From UBA7803 sp047920935 (GTDB lineage Bacteria > Pseudomonadota > Gammaproteobacteria > Pseudomonadales > Azotimanducaceae): 9,829 bases of DNA. Positions 1 through 5,904 of this stretch are shown piece after piece. Positions within the stretch are counted from its first letter, which is position 1, and the number at the start of each line of letters is the position of its first letter. The notes below the pieces were generated by a model that was given only the letters and a program-made list of their open reading frames with translations, was not told the DNA's origin and made no database searches. The stretch is from the NCBI GenBank assembly GCA_047920935.1, contig JBLRXD010000164.1, positions 1-9,829 of the forward strand, read 5' to 3'. Made by a program: the position numbers and the translations under genes.

Positions 1-18
1 GATGGGCGAAATCCCATC
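1..18 (-). terminator. Hairpin directly after the TRIC-family gene, possible terminator
   Basis: GATGGG (1-6) and CCCATC (13-18) form a perfect 6-bp inverted repeat with a 6-nt loop. It overlaps the TGA stop of the minus-strand channel gene by two bases, so the hairpin would form right at the end of that message. The T-run expected of an intrinsic terminator would lie outside the window and cannot be seen. It could also serve a neighbour on the plus strand or be chance. Confidence 0.4.
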
Positions 19-652
19 ACCCCGACCCGATCGAGTCGCTCCCGGCGCCGGGCCGCCCCCCGCGGCGGGGCAACGACAGGTGCCATTTGAGCGCAGCGGC
101 GCGGACCGTGAAGCACACAGCAGCGCCGACCCAGATGGCGATCTGACCCTCGACGTTCAGCGCCACCAGGGCGACATAGGTTGCGGCGCCCGCAAAGGCG
201 GCGGTGGCGTACACGTCCTGACGCAGGATCAGCGGGATCTCGTTGCATACCACGTCGCGGATGATACCGCCCACCACGGCCGTCATCACGCCCATGATCA
301 TGGCGATCACCGGGCTGTGGCCGAGCGCCAGGGTTTTCGCCGTGCCCAGCACGCAGAACAGCGACAGGCCGACCGCATCCGCCCACAGCAACCATTGCCC
401 GGCACGATGGATGACATTCGCGGCGACGAAGGTGAGCACCGCGGCGATGAGGCTCATCAGCAGGTAGGTCGTATCGGTCAGCCAGAACACCGGCGCGTCG
501 ATGATCACGTCGCGCAAGGTGCCGCCGCCGAGGGCGGGGAGCAGCGCGATGACGATGAAGCCGAACAGGTCCATGCGGCGACGCTCAGCCGCCATGGCGC
601 CTGAGATGGCGAACACGAACACACCGAACAGGTCGAGCAGATAGAAGGTCAA
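17..652 (-). CDS. TRIC-type / UPF0126 family membrane channel protein
   Basis: This 211-residue inner-membrane protein belongs to the UPF0126 (YadS/YicG-like, PF03458) family, prokaryotic relatives of trimeric intracellular cation channels; some databases call the domain a glycine transporter. It is almost wholly hydrophobic, with about seven membrane segments, and is built from two homologous halves. Each half carries the family's Gly-Gly-x-x-Arg-Asp signature: GGGTLRD at residues 42-48 and GGIIRD at 128-133. The length is normal for the family. The C-terminal tail from about residue 195 is Arg/Gly-rich and hydrophilic. The start is TTG: an in-frame TGA lies three codons upstream (661-659), and GGTGA sits 6 nt before the TTG. 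The ion or solute carried cannot be read from the sequence. It is divergent from the His-rich gene and has no visible operon partner. Confidence 0.9.
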   Translation of the reverse strand: MTFYLLDLFGVFVFAISGAMAAERRRMDLFGFIVIALLPALGGGTLRDVIIDAPVFWLTDTTYLLMSLIAAVLTFVAANVIHRAGQWLLWADAVGLSLFCVLGTAKTLALGHSPVIAMIMGVMTAVVGGIIRDVVCNEIPLILRQDVYATAAFAGAATYVALVALNVEGQIAIWVGAAVCFTVRAAALKWHLSLPRRGGRPGAGSDSIGSG

Positions 653-666
653 CGCGAATCACCCAT
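649..666 (-). other. Possible 5-codon upstream ORF overlapping the TTG start
   Basis: On the minus strand an ATG at 666-664 opens a five-codon frame (Met-Gly-Asp-Ser-Arg) whose TGA shares bases with the TTG start of the channel gene, giving TTGA at 652-649. A GGGGG run lies just upstream of the ATG, but only about 4 nt away, closer than usual. It could couple translation of the channel gene or could be chance; nothing else supports it. Confidence 0.2.
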
Positions 667-703
667 GTTCCCCCGAGACGGTGAGTCTACCGCGGCCGGT
701 GCC

Positions 704-750
704 CGTGGGAGCGCCCGAGACATCGTAGGAGCGCGCTCCAGAGCGCGACC
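704..750. repeat. REP-like palindromic element, possibly a degenerate doublet
   Basis: CGTAGGAGCG at 724-733 runs into a perfect inverted repeat, CGCGCTC (732-738) and GAGCGCG (741-747), separated by CA. This is the layout of gammaproteobacterial REP elements: a GTAGGAG-type head followed by a GC-rich stem. An imperfect second head, CGTGGGAGCG, lies 20 bp upstream (704-713) and is followed by GCGCCCGAG without a good stem. The element sits in the divergent intergenic region, the usual place for REPs. No REP-associated transposase (RAYT) gene is in the window. Confidence 0.6.
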
Positions 751-806
751 CCGCCGCTGTCCTCGACCGCCCCATTCAGCCGGCAGACAGTCTCGGTTCA
801 GTAGCC

Positions 807-835
807 GTTCACCGCCTGCACCCTAGCCTGATACT
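807..835 (+). promoter_or_regulatory. Weak sigma70-like promoter candidate for the His-rich gene
   Basis: A -10-like hexamer GATACT (830-835) is preceded at 16-17 bp by TTCACC or GTTCAC, a poor -35 match. It would put the transcription start at about 841-843, leaving a very short leader before the ATG at 859. Each hexamer matches consensus at about four of six positions at best, so this is only a candidate. Confidence 0.2.
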
Positions 836-844
836 GCCAATCAC

Positions 845-870
845 AGGAGAAGGCAGACATGATCAGGTAA
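845..870 (+). promoter_or_regulatory. Shine-Dalgarno plus ATG-ATC-AGG-TAA: interrupted start of the His-rich gene
   Basis: AGGAGA (845-850) lies 8 nt before an ATG at 859. That ATG reads only Met-Ile-Arg before a TAA stop at 868-870. The frame then continues without another stop into the hydrophobic signal-peptide core and the whole His-rich protein. This is therefore either the true start of a gene broken by a nonsense codon, or a three-codon upstream ORF feeding reinitiation at a TTG (883). It decides how the following gene should be read. Confidence 0.6.
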
Positions 871-882
871 GGTAAGGGACTG

Positions 883-1329
883 TTGGGCGTCGGCTTGTTG
901 CTGGCGGGGGCGACCGTGGCGCTGCCCGCCCAGGCGCGGGCCGACGACGTCGCCATGGCGTTCGTGTCGGGCGCTGCGGTGGGTTACGCGCTTCGGGGCG
1001 AGGCCGCCCAGGCGCGGCATGTGCACGCGCCGGCCCGATATGCCCATTCGCGGCATTACCTTCAGCCGCGGCGCTACGTTCAGCCGCGGCGCTACGTTCA
1101 GCCGCGGCACTATGTCCACCCGAAGTATTACGACCAGCGGCGTGGCGGTCACAGCAACTACCCCAATAAGTACGACCAGAAATACCGCGGCAAGCATCAG
1201 GCCCGGCATCACAAACACGACAGGAAGCATGAGGCGTGGCACCGCAAGCACGACCGCAAACACCACGGATATCATGGCCACGGGGGGCGAGCCTACGATT
1301 ACCGCCGGCCCCCGGCGCGGGCTTACTGA
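883..1329 (+). CDS. Exported His/Tyr/Arg/Lys-rich repeat protein, start disrupted
   Basis: I do not recognise a named family. As read from TTG 883, the 148 residues begin with a hydrophobic stretch ending in Ala-Gln-Ala-Arg-Ala (residues 16-20), a good signal-peptidase site, so export is likely. A small Gly/Ala-rich segment follows (residues 21-42), then a very basic region with about 18 His and many Tyr. Residues 51-86 are six hexapeptides of the form x-[RHY]-Y-x-x-x, the middle ones RHYLQP, RRYVQP, RRYVQP and RHYVHP. Residues 111-132 hold two 11-residue units starting KHDRKH. Metal binding or an envelope role is possible but inferred. From TTG 883 the signal peptide lacks the usual positive N-terminus. 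Reading from ATG 859 would supply Arg and Lys, but TAA at 868 interrupts it. The 3' end overlaps the esterase gene by 7 bp. Confidence 0.6.
   Translation: MGVGLLLAGATVALPAQARADDVAMAFVSGAAVGYALRGEAAQARHVHAPARYAHSRHYLQPRRYVQPRRYVQPRHYVHPKYYDQRRGGHSNYPNKYDQKYRGKHQARHHKHDRKHEAWHRKHDRKHHGYHGHGGRAYDYRRPPARAY
1033..1140 (+). repeat. Six tandem 18-bp (hexapeptide) repeats
   Basis: Six consecutive 18-bp units encode x-[RHY]-Y-x-x-x hexapeptides. The central part (1061-1108) is a perfect 18-bp tandem repeat of about 2.7 copies (unit TTCAGCCGCGGCGCTACG). The outer units are diverged. The repeat stays in frame and could expand or contract by slippage without breaking the protein. Confidence 0.85.
1213..1278 (+). 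repeat. Two 33-bp units encoding KHDRKH-type 11-mers
   Basis: Residues 111-121 and 122-132 of the His-rich protein both begin with Lys-His-Asp-Arg-Lys-His. The two hexapeptides are identical in protein, yet four of their six codons differ synonymously (AAA/AAG, AGG/CGC, AAG/AAA, CAT/CAC). The repeat is therefore conserved as protein rather than being a fresh DNA duplication. Confidence 0.7.
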
Positions 1330-2444
1330 CCCCGCCGCAGTGAGATGACGTCTGGCTGGTTGTGGATGGTGATTACCCGCTTGATGAAATCGTCCATGAG
1401 GTTGAACGCCTGCTCGGTCTCGGGCAGGTCACGGCCGAAGGCCTGCCAGACGTGCACCATGCCGTGCCAGGTTTGCAGTTCCACCGGGCTGCCGGCGGCG
1501 CGGGCCTTGTTGGCGTAGCGGCGCGCGTCGTCGATGAGGATCTCGGCTTCGCTGGCCTGAATCAGCACCGGTGGCAACGCTGACAGGTCGCCGTACACGG
1601 GCGACAGTTGCGGATCCGCCGGCGGTATGCGGGCGCGCAGCCAGGCGCTCCACAACAGCAGGCTGCGGGGCATCCGATTGATCATCTTCGCCATCCGCCC
1701 GAGCATCGGATCCTGGTCGACGTTGTGGCGGGTGCTTGGGCTGGCGAAGGTGGCATCGGTGAGTGGCGACAGGGCGATGGCCCCGTCCAGTTGCCGCAGG
1801 TCGGTCGCCCCGGCGCGAAGTTCGTCGCGTACCCAGGCGATCAGCATCAGGGCGAGGTTGCCGCCGGCCGAATCGCCGGCGACGAACAGCGGCTGGTCGG
1901 TGCCCGGCCCCTGCGGGCCGTGCTGCAGCAGCCAGCGATAGGCCGCGCGGACATCCTCGATACCGTCGGGCCGCCGATGCTCCGGCAGCAGCCGATACTC
2001 CAACACCAGCAGCGCAAGGCCGGTGCGTCGGGCCAGTTCGGCAGTGATCACCCGATGACTGCGCGGGCTGCCCATGGAGAAAGCGCCACCGTGCAGATAC
2101 AGCAGCCGGCCGGTGATTTCACCGCTGGCCGGCGTCACCCATTCCGCCGGCCGACCGGCCACCGTTACCGGCGCAATCTCCACCCCGGTGATGTCCGCCT
2201 CGGCGCCCATGGCTTCCATGGCTTCGCGCATGAACGTGAGCTGTTCGCGACCCTTGTGCTCCCCGGCGGCGGCGACCATTTCCTTGACCCGGGCAACGGT
2301 CTGGGCGTTCTGCGCGCTTGGCGCTTCGTTCATCGGTGCGAACACGGGCTGGTCGAATCGCGACAGATCCGGGCCTTCCAGATGAAACCGGGCAACGGCC
2401 CAGAACACCAGCAGGACGATGACGATGGCGACGATCCAGATCAT
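1323..2444 (-). CDS. Membrane-anchored HSL-type (GDXG) alpha/beta hydrolase, carboxylesterase
   Basis: This 373-residue alpha/beta hydrolase belongs to the hormone-sensitive-lipase (family IV, GDXG) group, which cleaves carboxylic esters, usually short-chain. An N-terminal membrane helix covers residues 2-18, with a linker and cap region before the catalytic domain. The HGG oxyanion motif is at 118-120 and the nucleophile elbow GDSAGG at 190-195, making Ser192 the nucleophile. His331 in HGMVH is the likely general base. At the acid position, where many relatives have Asp-Pro-Leu-x-Asp, this protein has Glu301-Ile-Leu-Ile-Asp305-Asp306, so Glu301 is the likely acid. I chose ATG 2444 because GGAGG lies 9 nt upstream and the helix starts right there; a longer TTG-initiated form from 2480 is possible. 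It follows the LLM oxidoreductase by 26 nt and probably shares its message. The natural substrate is unknown. Confidence 0.9.
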   Translation of the reverse strand: MIWIVAIVIVLLVFWAVARFHLEGPDLSRFDQPVFAPMNEAPSAQNAQTVARVKEMVAAAGEHKGREQLTFMREAMEAMGAEADITGVEIAPVTVAGRPAEWVTPASGEITGRLLYLHGGAFSMGSPRSHRVITAELARRTGLALLVLEYRLLPEHRRPDGIEDVRAAYRWLLQHGPQGPGTDQPLFVAGDSAGGNLALMLIAWVRDELRAGATDLRQLDGAIALSPLTDATFASPSTRHNVDQDPMLGRMAKMINRMPRSLLLWSAWLRARIPPADPQLSPVYGDLSALPPVLIQASEAEILIDDARRYANKARAAGSPVELQTWHGMVHVWQAFGRDLPETEQAFNLMDDFIKRVITIHNQPDVISLRRGQ

Positions 2445-2453
2445 GGCGGTTTT

Positions 2454-2458
2454 CCTCC
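2454..2458 (-). promoter_or_regulatory. Shine-Dalgarno site fixing the esterase start
   Basis: GGAGG on the minus strand lies 9 nt before ATG 2444-2442. This favours that ATG over the in-frame TTG at 2480, which overlaps the end of the upstream LLM gene. Confidence 0.75.
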
Positions 2459-2470
2459 GAGGCGCCGGGC

Positions 2471-3379
2471 TCAGCGCCAAAGGGCGAAGAACTCCTCGAT
2501 GGCTGCCAGCTGATTACCCTTGGCCGACGACGGCACGATGATGGGCGTCTTGATGCCGGCGTCGAACCAGGCTTCGATGCCCTCGCGTACCTTGCTGGCG
2601 GAACCGAACAGAGTGGTGTCAGCCAGCCAGCGATCCGAAAGGCAGCTGGGAACGCGATCCAGATCCTTGTCGGCCAGGGCCTGCTCCACCGCCGTCATCT
2701 CCTCTTCGTAGCCGGCTTCTTTCCAGTAGTTGCGATAGTTGGGAAGAAACGCATAGCTGGTCAGGGTGCGCCGGTTCACGGCCATGGCCGCCTGCTCGTC
2801 GTCATCGATGCAGGTGGGAATCATGTTGCCGATGAAGAAGTCGTCGTTCCGGCGCGCTTCGTCACCGAGTACCGACAGCGATGTCTGCATGTGCGAGCGG
2901 GCGCCGTTGGCGAACACCATGCCGTCGCCGACCTCTTCGGCCAGCTTGATCATCTTCTGGCGCAGGGTGGCGAGCACCAGCGGCGGCAACTCACCCACCC
3001 GCGGCACCGCCCGCAGGTCTTCGACGAATTGCCGCATGTCGGCGAGGGGCTTGCCCTGCTTGATGCCGAGGCGGCTCATGGCTGGAGCGTGGCTGACGCC
3101 AATGCCGAAGCGGAAGCGGCCGTTGGAGATCTCGTGGATGAATCCGGCGGTGCCGGCAAAATCCGCAGGGTTACGCGTGTAGATGGGCGTGATGCTGGTG
3201 CCGAAGTGGATCTCGTTGGTGACCAGCGCGATGGCCTCGCACAGCGACAGGCTGTCGCCCAGGCTCGGGCAGTAGATGCCGGGGAAGCCGCGGCGCTCGA
3301 TCTCCTGCGCCAACTCGATCATGGTCTTGCGGCGGCCTGGTACGGCGGCCAGGCTGATAGCGGGCAGTTGCGTGGTCAT
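2471..3379 (-). CDS. LLM class flavin/F420-type oxidoreductase
   Basis: This 302-residue protein is a luciferase-like monooxygenase (LLM) superfamily member with a single-domain TIM-barrel fold. Typical segments are FGTSITPIYTRNP (59-71), followed by GRFRFGIGVSHAP (87-99), the strand and loop that in this superfamily sit near the flavin or F420 site. The pattern (GFPGIY, FGTSI.PIY.R, GIGVSH.PA..RLG, GKPL.D) recalls the mycobacterial Rv3093c-like branch predicted to use F420. I judge this from memory of the family and cannot confirm the cofactor. ATG 3379 was chosen because GAGGGG lies 6 nt upstream; an in-frame extension to 3415 lacks such a site. The gene stands 72 nt after the rhomboid gene and 26 nt before the esterase, so oxidation followed by ester hydrolysis of one substrate is conceivable, though inferred. 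Confidence 0.88.
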   Translation of the reverse strand: MTTQLPAISLAAVPGRRKTMIELAQEIERRGFPGIYCPSLGDSLSLCEAIALVTNEIHFGTSITPIYTRNPADFAGTAGFIHEISNGRFRFGIGVSHAPAMSRLGIKQGKPLADMRQFVEDLRAVPRVGELPPLVLATLRQKMIKLAEEVGDGMVFANGARSHMQTSLSVLGDEARRNDDFFIGNMIPTCIDDDEQAAMAVNRRTLTSYAFLPNYRNYWKEAGYEEEMTAVEQALADKDLDRVPSCLSDRWLADTTLFGSASKVREGIEAWFDAGIKTPIIVPSSAKGNQLAAIEEFFALWR

Positions 3380-3385
3380 TGAGAT

Positions 3386-3391
3386 CCCCTC
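3386..3391 (-). promoter_or_regulatory. Shine-Dalgarno site fixing the LLM oxidoreductase start
   Basis: GAGGGG on the minus strand is 6 nt upstream of ATG 3379-3377. It supports this start over the 12-codon upstream extension. Confidence 0.65.
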
Positions 3392-3451
3392 GTCCTGATT
3401 GTCTGAAGCGCTCAAGGTTCGCGGATTGCAGGGGGTTTGGCAAACGCGCGA

Positions 3452-4225
3452 TCAGAACCAGCCGCCGTTACCGGAGTCTCTGCCCCTGCGTTCCCGCTCC
3501 CGCTGTCGCTGGCGGCCGCTGCTTCCCGGCCGCCGGAACAGCCGCACCAGCGCGAGGCCGGCGAGGAACCCGCCCATGTGGGCCCAGAAGGCGACCCCGC
3601 CCTGGTCGGTGCCGAGGGTGGGCAGGGCCATCAGCAACTGCAGCAGAAACCAGTACCCCAGCATGTAGATGGCTGGCACCGCCAGTACGGTGACGTAGAA
3701 ACCGAGGAAGATCAGTAACTTCACCCGCACCTTGGGAAACAGCAAGGCATAGCCGCCCATGACCCCGCCGATGGCTCCGGAGGCACCCACCATGGGAATG
3801 ACGCTTTCGGGGTTGATGAGGCTCTGGGCGAAGGCGGCAGCCAGACCGCACAGCAGATAGAAGATCACGAACCGCACCGGGCCTATCTCGTCTTCGACGT
3901 TGTCGCCGAAGATCCACAGGAACCACATGTTGCCGATGATGTGGAACCAGCCGCCATGCATGAACATGGACGACACCACGGTGAATGGCCGGGGCGAACC
4001 TTCGAGTTCGCACGCCAGACCGCGACCGATCGGGACTACCGTGCCTTCCGGCACGTTACCGAGCAGCTCGCCCGGTATCAGCGCATACAGGCACATGGAC
4101 TCGGCCAGCGCACGGGGATCACCGAGGCCTTGGATGAATACCCACACCAGGGCGTTCAGGCCGATGATGGTCGCCGTCGCCAGGGGAAAGCCAACGCGCG
4201 GATTGTCGTCGCTGATTGGGATCAA
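3452..4225 (-). CDS. Rhomboid family intramembrane serine protease
   Basis: This 257-residue polytopic membrane protein is a rhomboid protease, which cuts transmembrane substrates within the bilayer. The N-terminus MIPISDDNPR matches the usual opening of this bacterial subgroup. The first membrane segment is about 13-33, followed by a long loop (about 34-80). The HGGWFHIIGN motif (90-99) has the conserved His95-x3-Asn99. The catalytic serine is Ser149 in GASG (147-150), and the catalytic histidine is His216 in AHMGG. All residues for activity are present. The C-terminal 27 residues are hydrophilic, rich in Arg, Gln and Gly, and probably cytoplasmic. The start codon is TTG; an in-frame TGA three codons upstream (4237-4235) rules out a longer form. 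No strong Shine-Dalgarno is visible. It lies 100 nt after the cupin gene. The substrate is unknown. Confidence 0.95.
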   Translation of the reverse strand: MIPISDDNPRVGFPLATATIIGLNALVWVFIQGLGDPRALAESMCLYALIPGELLGNVPEGTVVPIGRGLACELEGSPRPFTVVSSMFMHGGWFHIIGNMWFLWIFGDNVEDEIGPVRFVIFYLLCGLAAAFAQSLINPESVIPMVGASGAIGGVMGGYALLFPKVRVKLLIFLGFYVTVLAVPAIYMLGYWFLLQLLMALPTLGTDQGGVAFWAHMGGFLAGLALVRLFRRPGSSGRQRQRERERRGRDSGNGGWF

Positions 4226-4252
4226 GGCCCGATCTCACACCAGGCCGGTGAG

Positions 4253-4279
4253 CCCTGCAACAGGGTTTGTCGATGCATC
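4253..4279. other. Small inverted repeats in the 100-nt cupin-rhomboid gap
   Basis: The gap 4226-4325 contains CCCTG-CAA-CAGGG (4253-4265) and the 8-bp palindrome GATGCATC (4272-4279). Neither is followed by a T-run on the minus strand, so neither looks like a classical terminator. They may be operator-like sites or chance. I see no convincing promoter in the gap. Confidence 0.25.
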
Positions 4280-4325
4280 CCTGCGCCATTCATTTTCCGT
4301 GCCTTGTGCTGCTACCCATGCTGCA

Positions 4326-4820
4326 TCAGCGAGGGACGTCGTGCAGCTCCGACCAGTCAACCCAGCGCTTGCGCCCGTGTGCTTTGAGCATGGAACGCTG
4401 GATGTGTGGGTAGTGCACGGCGTCCACCAGGTTGCGCTCGCCGCCCATGAGGTAAACCAGATCCTGCTCATACGGATTCGACAGCGAGTGCGCCGGAGAC
4501 GGCGCCGGAAACCCCATGAAATCCCCCGCCCCGATCTCGAAGCTGGCTTCGCCGATGTGGGCGATGCCCCTGCCGGACAGCACGTAGAGGAACTCCTCGT
4601 CGGCGTCGTGGTAGTGATGCTGGGTGCTGTCGCGGCCGGGTTCGAGCCGGATCAGATGAATGCCGATGCGCTCGAGCCCGACGCTGTCGCTGAGCGTGCG
4701 CGTCAGCCGCACGGCGTTGGCGTTGAACTGGTGCACGTGACGACGCTCTTCCAGGGCGGTCGCCTGCGCTGCCGTGATGAGATGTCTGGCTGGGTCGGTG
4801 TGGCGAGCCTCGTCAGTCAT
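4326..4820 (-). CDS. Single-domain cupin protein
   Basis: This 164-residue protein is a small single-domain beta-barrel cupin, probably cytoplasmic and metal-binding. Cupin motif 1 is clear: Gly62, His69-Tyr-His71, Glu76 and Gly83 fit G-x(6)-H-x-H-x(4)-E-x(6)-G. Motif 2 is recognisable around 99-115, with Pro105, His111 and Asn115, although its usual glycine is missing. The likely metal ligands are His69, His71, Glu76 and His111. The reaction is not predictable, since such cupins include isomerases, dioxygenases and sugar-binding proteins. ATG 4820 overlaps the end of the hisC-like gene by 8 nt and has GGAGG 6 nt upstream; a form starting at 4844 would overlap more and lacks support. The tight coupling suggests work on a related small molecule, which is inference. 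Confidence 0.88.
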   Translation of the reverse strand: MTDEARHTDPARHLITAAQATALEERRHVHQFNANAVRLTRTLSDSVGLERIGIHLIRLEPGRDSTQHHYHDADEEFLYVLSGRGIAHIGEASFEIGAGDFMGFPAPSPAHSLSNPYEQDLVYLMGGERNLVDAVHYPHIQRSMLKAHGRKRWVDWSELHDVPR

Positions 4821-5904
4821 GCAGGGCCTCCGTGAGGGTGGCAATCAGCGCGCGGTTCTGTGCTTCGGTGCCGATGCTGATGCGCAGGCGGTCATGGAGT
4901 CGTGGGGTATCGAAGTAGCGCACCAGGATGCGCCGTTCCTTGAGGTAGCCGTAAAGTTGCCGGGCATCGCGGCGCGCACCCGCCGGCACCTGCGCGAGCA
5001 GGAAGTTCGCCTCGGACGACGCCGTGGTCAAGCCCAGCTGGTCGAGAGCGTGCCGCAGCGCCTGACGCTCCGCTCGCACCTTACGCCAGCTCCGGGCGGC
5101 GTGATCCTGGTCGCCCGCGGCAGCTTCGCCCAGAGCCTGGCTGATGGCGTCGACGTTGTAGCTGTCCCGGGTCTTGGTGAGCATCGGCTCGATCAGGTCC
5201 GGGTGCCCGATCAGGTAGCCGAGCCGCAACCCGGCCAGGCTGTAGCCCTTGCTGAAGGTGCGCAGCAGCAGCAGGTTGGGCAGCTCGGCCGACCCCGCCA
5301 GCCGGCCGACCAGGTCGTAACCTCTATCTGGGGCGACGAAATCCACGTAGGCCTCGTCCACCAGCAGCACCCCGTTCAGCGCTCGAGCCAGGGTGACGAG
5401 TTCATCGGCGCTGGTGAGCACCCCGGAAGGTGCATGGGGGTTGACGATGCAGGTGAGCCTGGCGTCGGCGGCGTTCAGCTGCGCGGCCGCGTTCGCGGGC
5501 AGCCGCCAGGCATCGTCCAGAGGCAGCGACAGGGTGCGGGCATCCTGCACCTCTGCCAGCACCTGATACAGGGAGTAGCTGGGTTCGGCCATGGCGAAGG
5601 CGGCGCCGGGGTCGACGAACGTGGTCATCGCCAGGCGCAAGCCTTCGTCACCACCGTGGGTCACCAGAATGTGGTCGCGGCTGACGCCGTGCAGGGCGGC
5701 GAGCCGGTCGCGCAGCGCGTCGGCCGTTGGCTGCGGGTAGGTGCGCAGCACGTTGGCACGCAGGTTGGCGAGGGCCTCCTGAACCCGAGGGCTCGGTGGG
5801 TAGGGGTTCTCATTGGTGTTGAGCTTGATGGTGTCGCGGTCGAGGGGTTGCTCGCCCCAGGTGTAGCCGCGCATGCGGCTGATGTTGCTGCGCTGATAGC
5901 TCAT
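4813..5904 (-). CDS. hisC: HisC-type aminotransferase (histidinol-phosphate / aromatic transaminase)
   Basis: This 363-residue fold-type I PLP enzyme most resembles histidinol-phosphate aminotransferase, which converts imidazole-acetol phosphate and glutamate to histidinol phosphate and 2-oxoglutarate. The opening segment carries IKLNTNENPYPPSP (26-39), typical of HisC. Asn155 lies in NPHAPSG (155-161), where NPNNPTG is usual. Asp183 in VDEAY contacts the PLP ring, Lys219 in SKGYSLAGLR is the Schiff-base lysine, Arg227 binds phosphate, and Arg341 in RLRISIGT binds the carboxylate. All catalytic residues are present and the length is normal. ATG 5904 overlaps the permease stop as ATGA. The gene is not beside other his genes, so it may be a paralogue acting on phenylalanine, tyrosine or another amino acid. 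The family is sure, the exact substrate is not. Confidence 0.9.
   Translation of the reverse strand: MSYQRSNISRMRGYTWGEQPLDRDTIKLNTNENPYPPSPRVQEALANLRANVLRTYPQPTADALRDRLAALHGVSRDHILVTHGGDEGLRLAMTTFVDPGAAFAMAEPSYSLYQVLAEVQDARTLSLPLDDAWRLPANAAAQLNAADARLTCIVNPHAPSGVLTSADELVTLARALNGVLLVDEAYVDFVAPDRGYDLVGRLAGSAELPNLLLLRTFSKGYSLAGLRLGYLIGHPDLIEPMLTKTRDSYNVDAISQALGEAAAGDQDHAARSWRKVRAERQALRHALDQLGLTTASSEANFLLAQVPAGARRDARQLYGYLKERRILVRYFDTPRLHDRLRISIGTEAQNRALIATLTEALHD
4827..4831 (-). promoter_or_regulatory. Shine-Dalgarno site for the cupin gene inside the hisC-like gene
   Basis: GGAGG on the minus strand, within the last codons of the aminotransferase gene, is 6 nt before ATG 4820. It fixes the cupin start and explains its translation despite the overlap. 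Confidence 0.75.

Noticed and set aside
1033..1140. CRISPR-like array
   Set aside because: The 18-bp repeats are tandem without spacers and encode an in-frame peptide repeat.
841..1281. Hydrophobic minus-strand frame opposite the His-rich gene
   Set aside because: Its Val/Met/Leu repeats are the complement of the His/Tyr/Arg repeat codons; no ribosome site, and the plus-strand reading has a signal peptide.
1019..1348. Thr/Arg/Ser-rich 109-codon frame overlapping the His-rich gene on the same strand
   Set aside because: A frame-shifted reading of the 18-bp repeats with no signal peptide or ribosome site.
1608..2513. 301-codon open frame on the plus strand
   Set aside because: Antisense to the clearly real esterase, rich in Arg/Gly/His/Gln, no family pattern.
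3380..3451. Near-palindrome GTTTGCCAAAC in the rhomboid-LLM gap as a terminator
   Set aside because: The stem is only five pairs with a one-base centre, AT-rich and without a following T-run.
4225..4260. Promoter-like TTGCAG (4260-4255) and TGAGAT (4237-4232) before the rhomboid gene, implying a leaderless message
   Set aside because: Both hexamers match the consensus poorly, and such pairs are expected by chance in a 100-nt gap.
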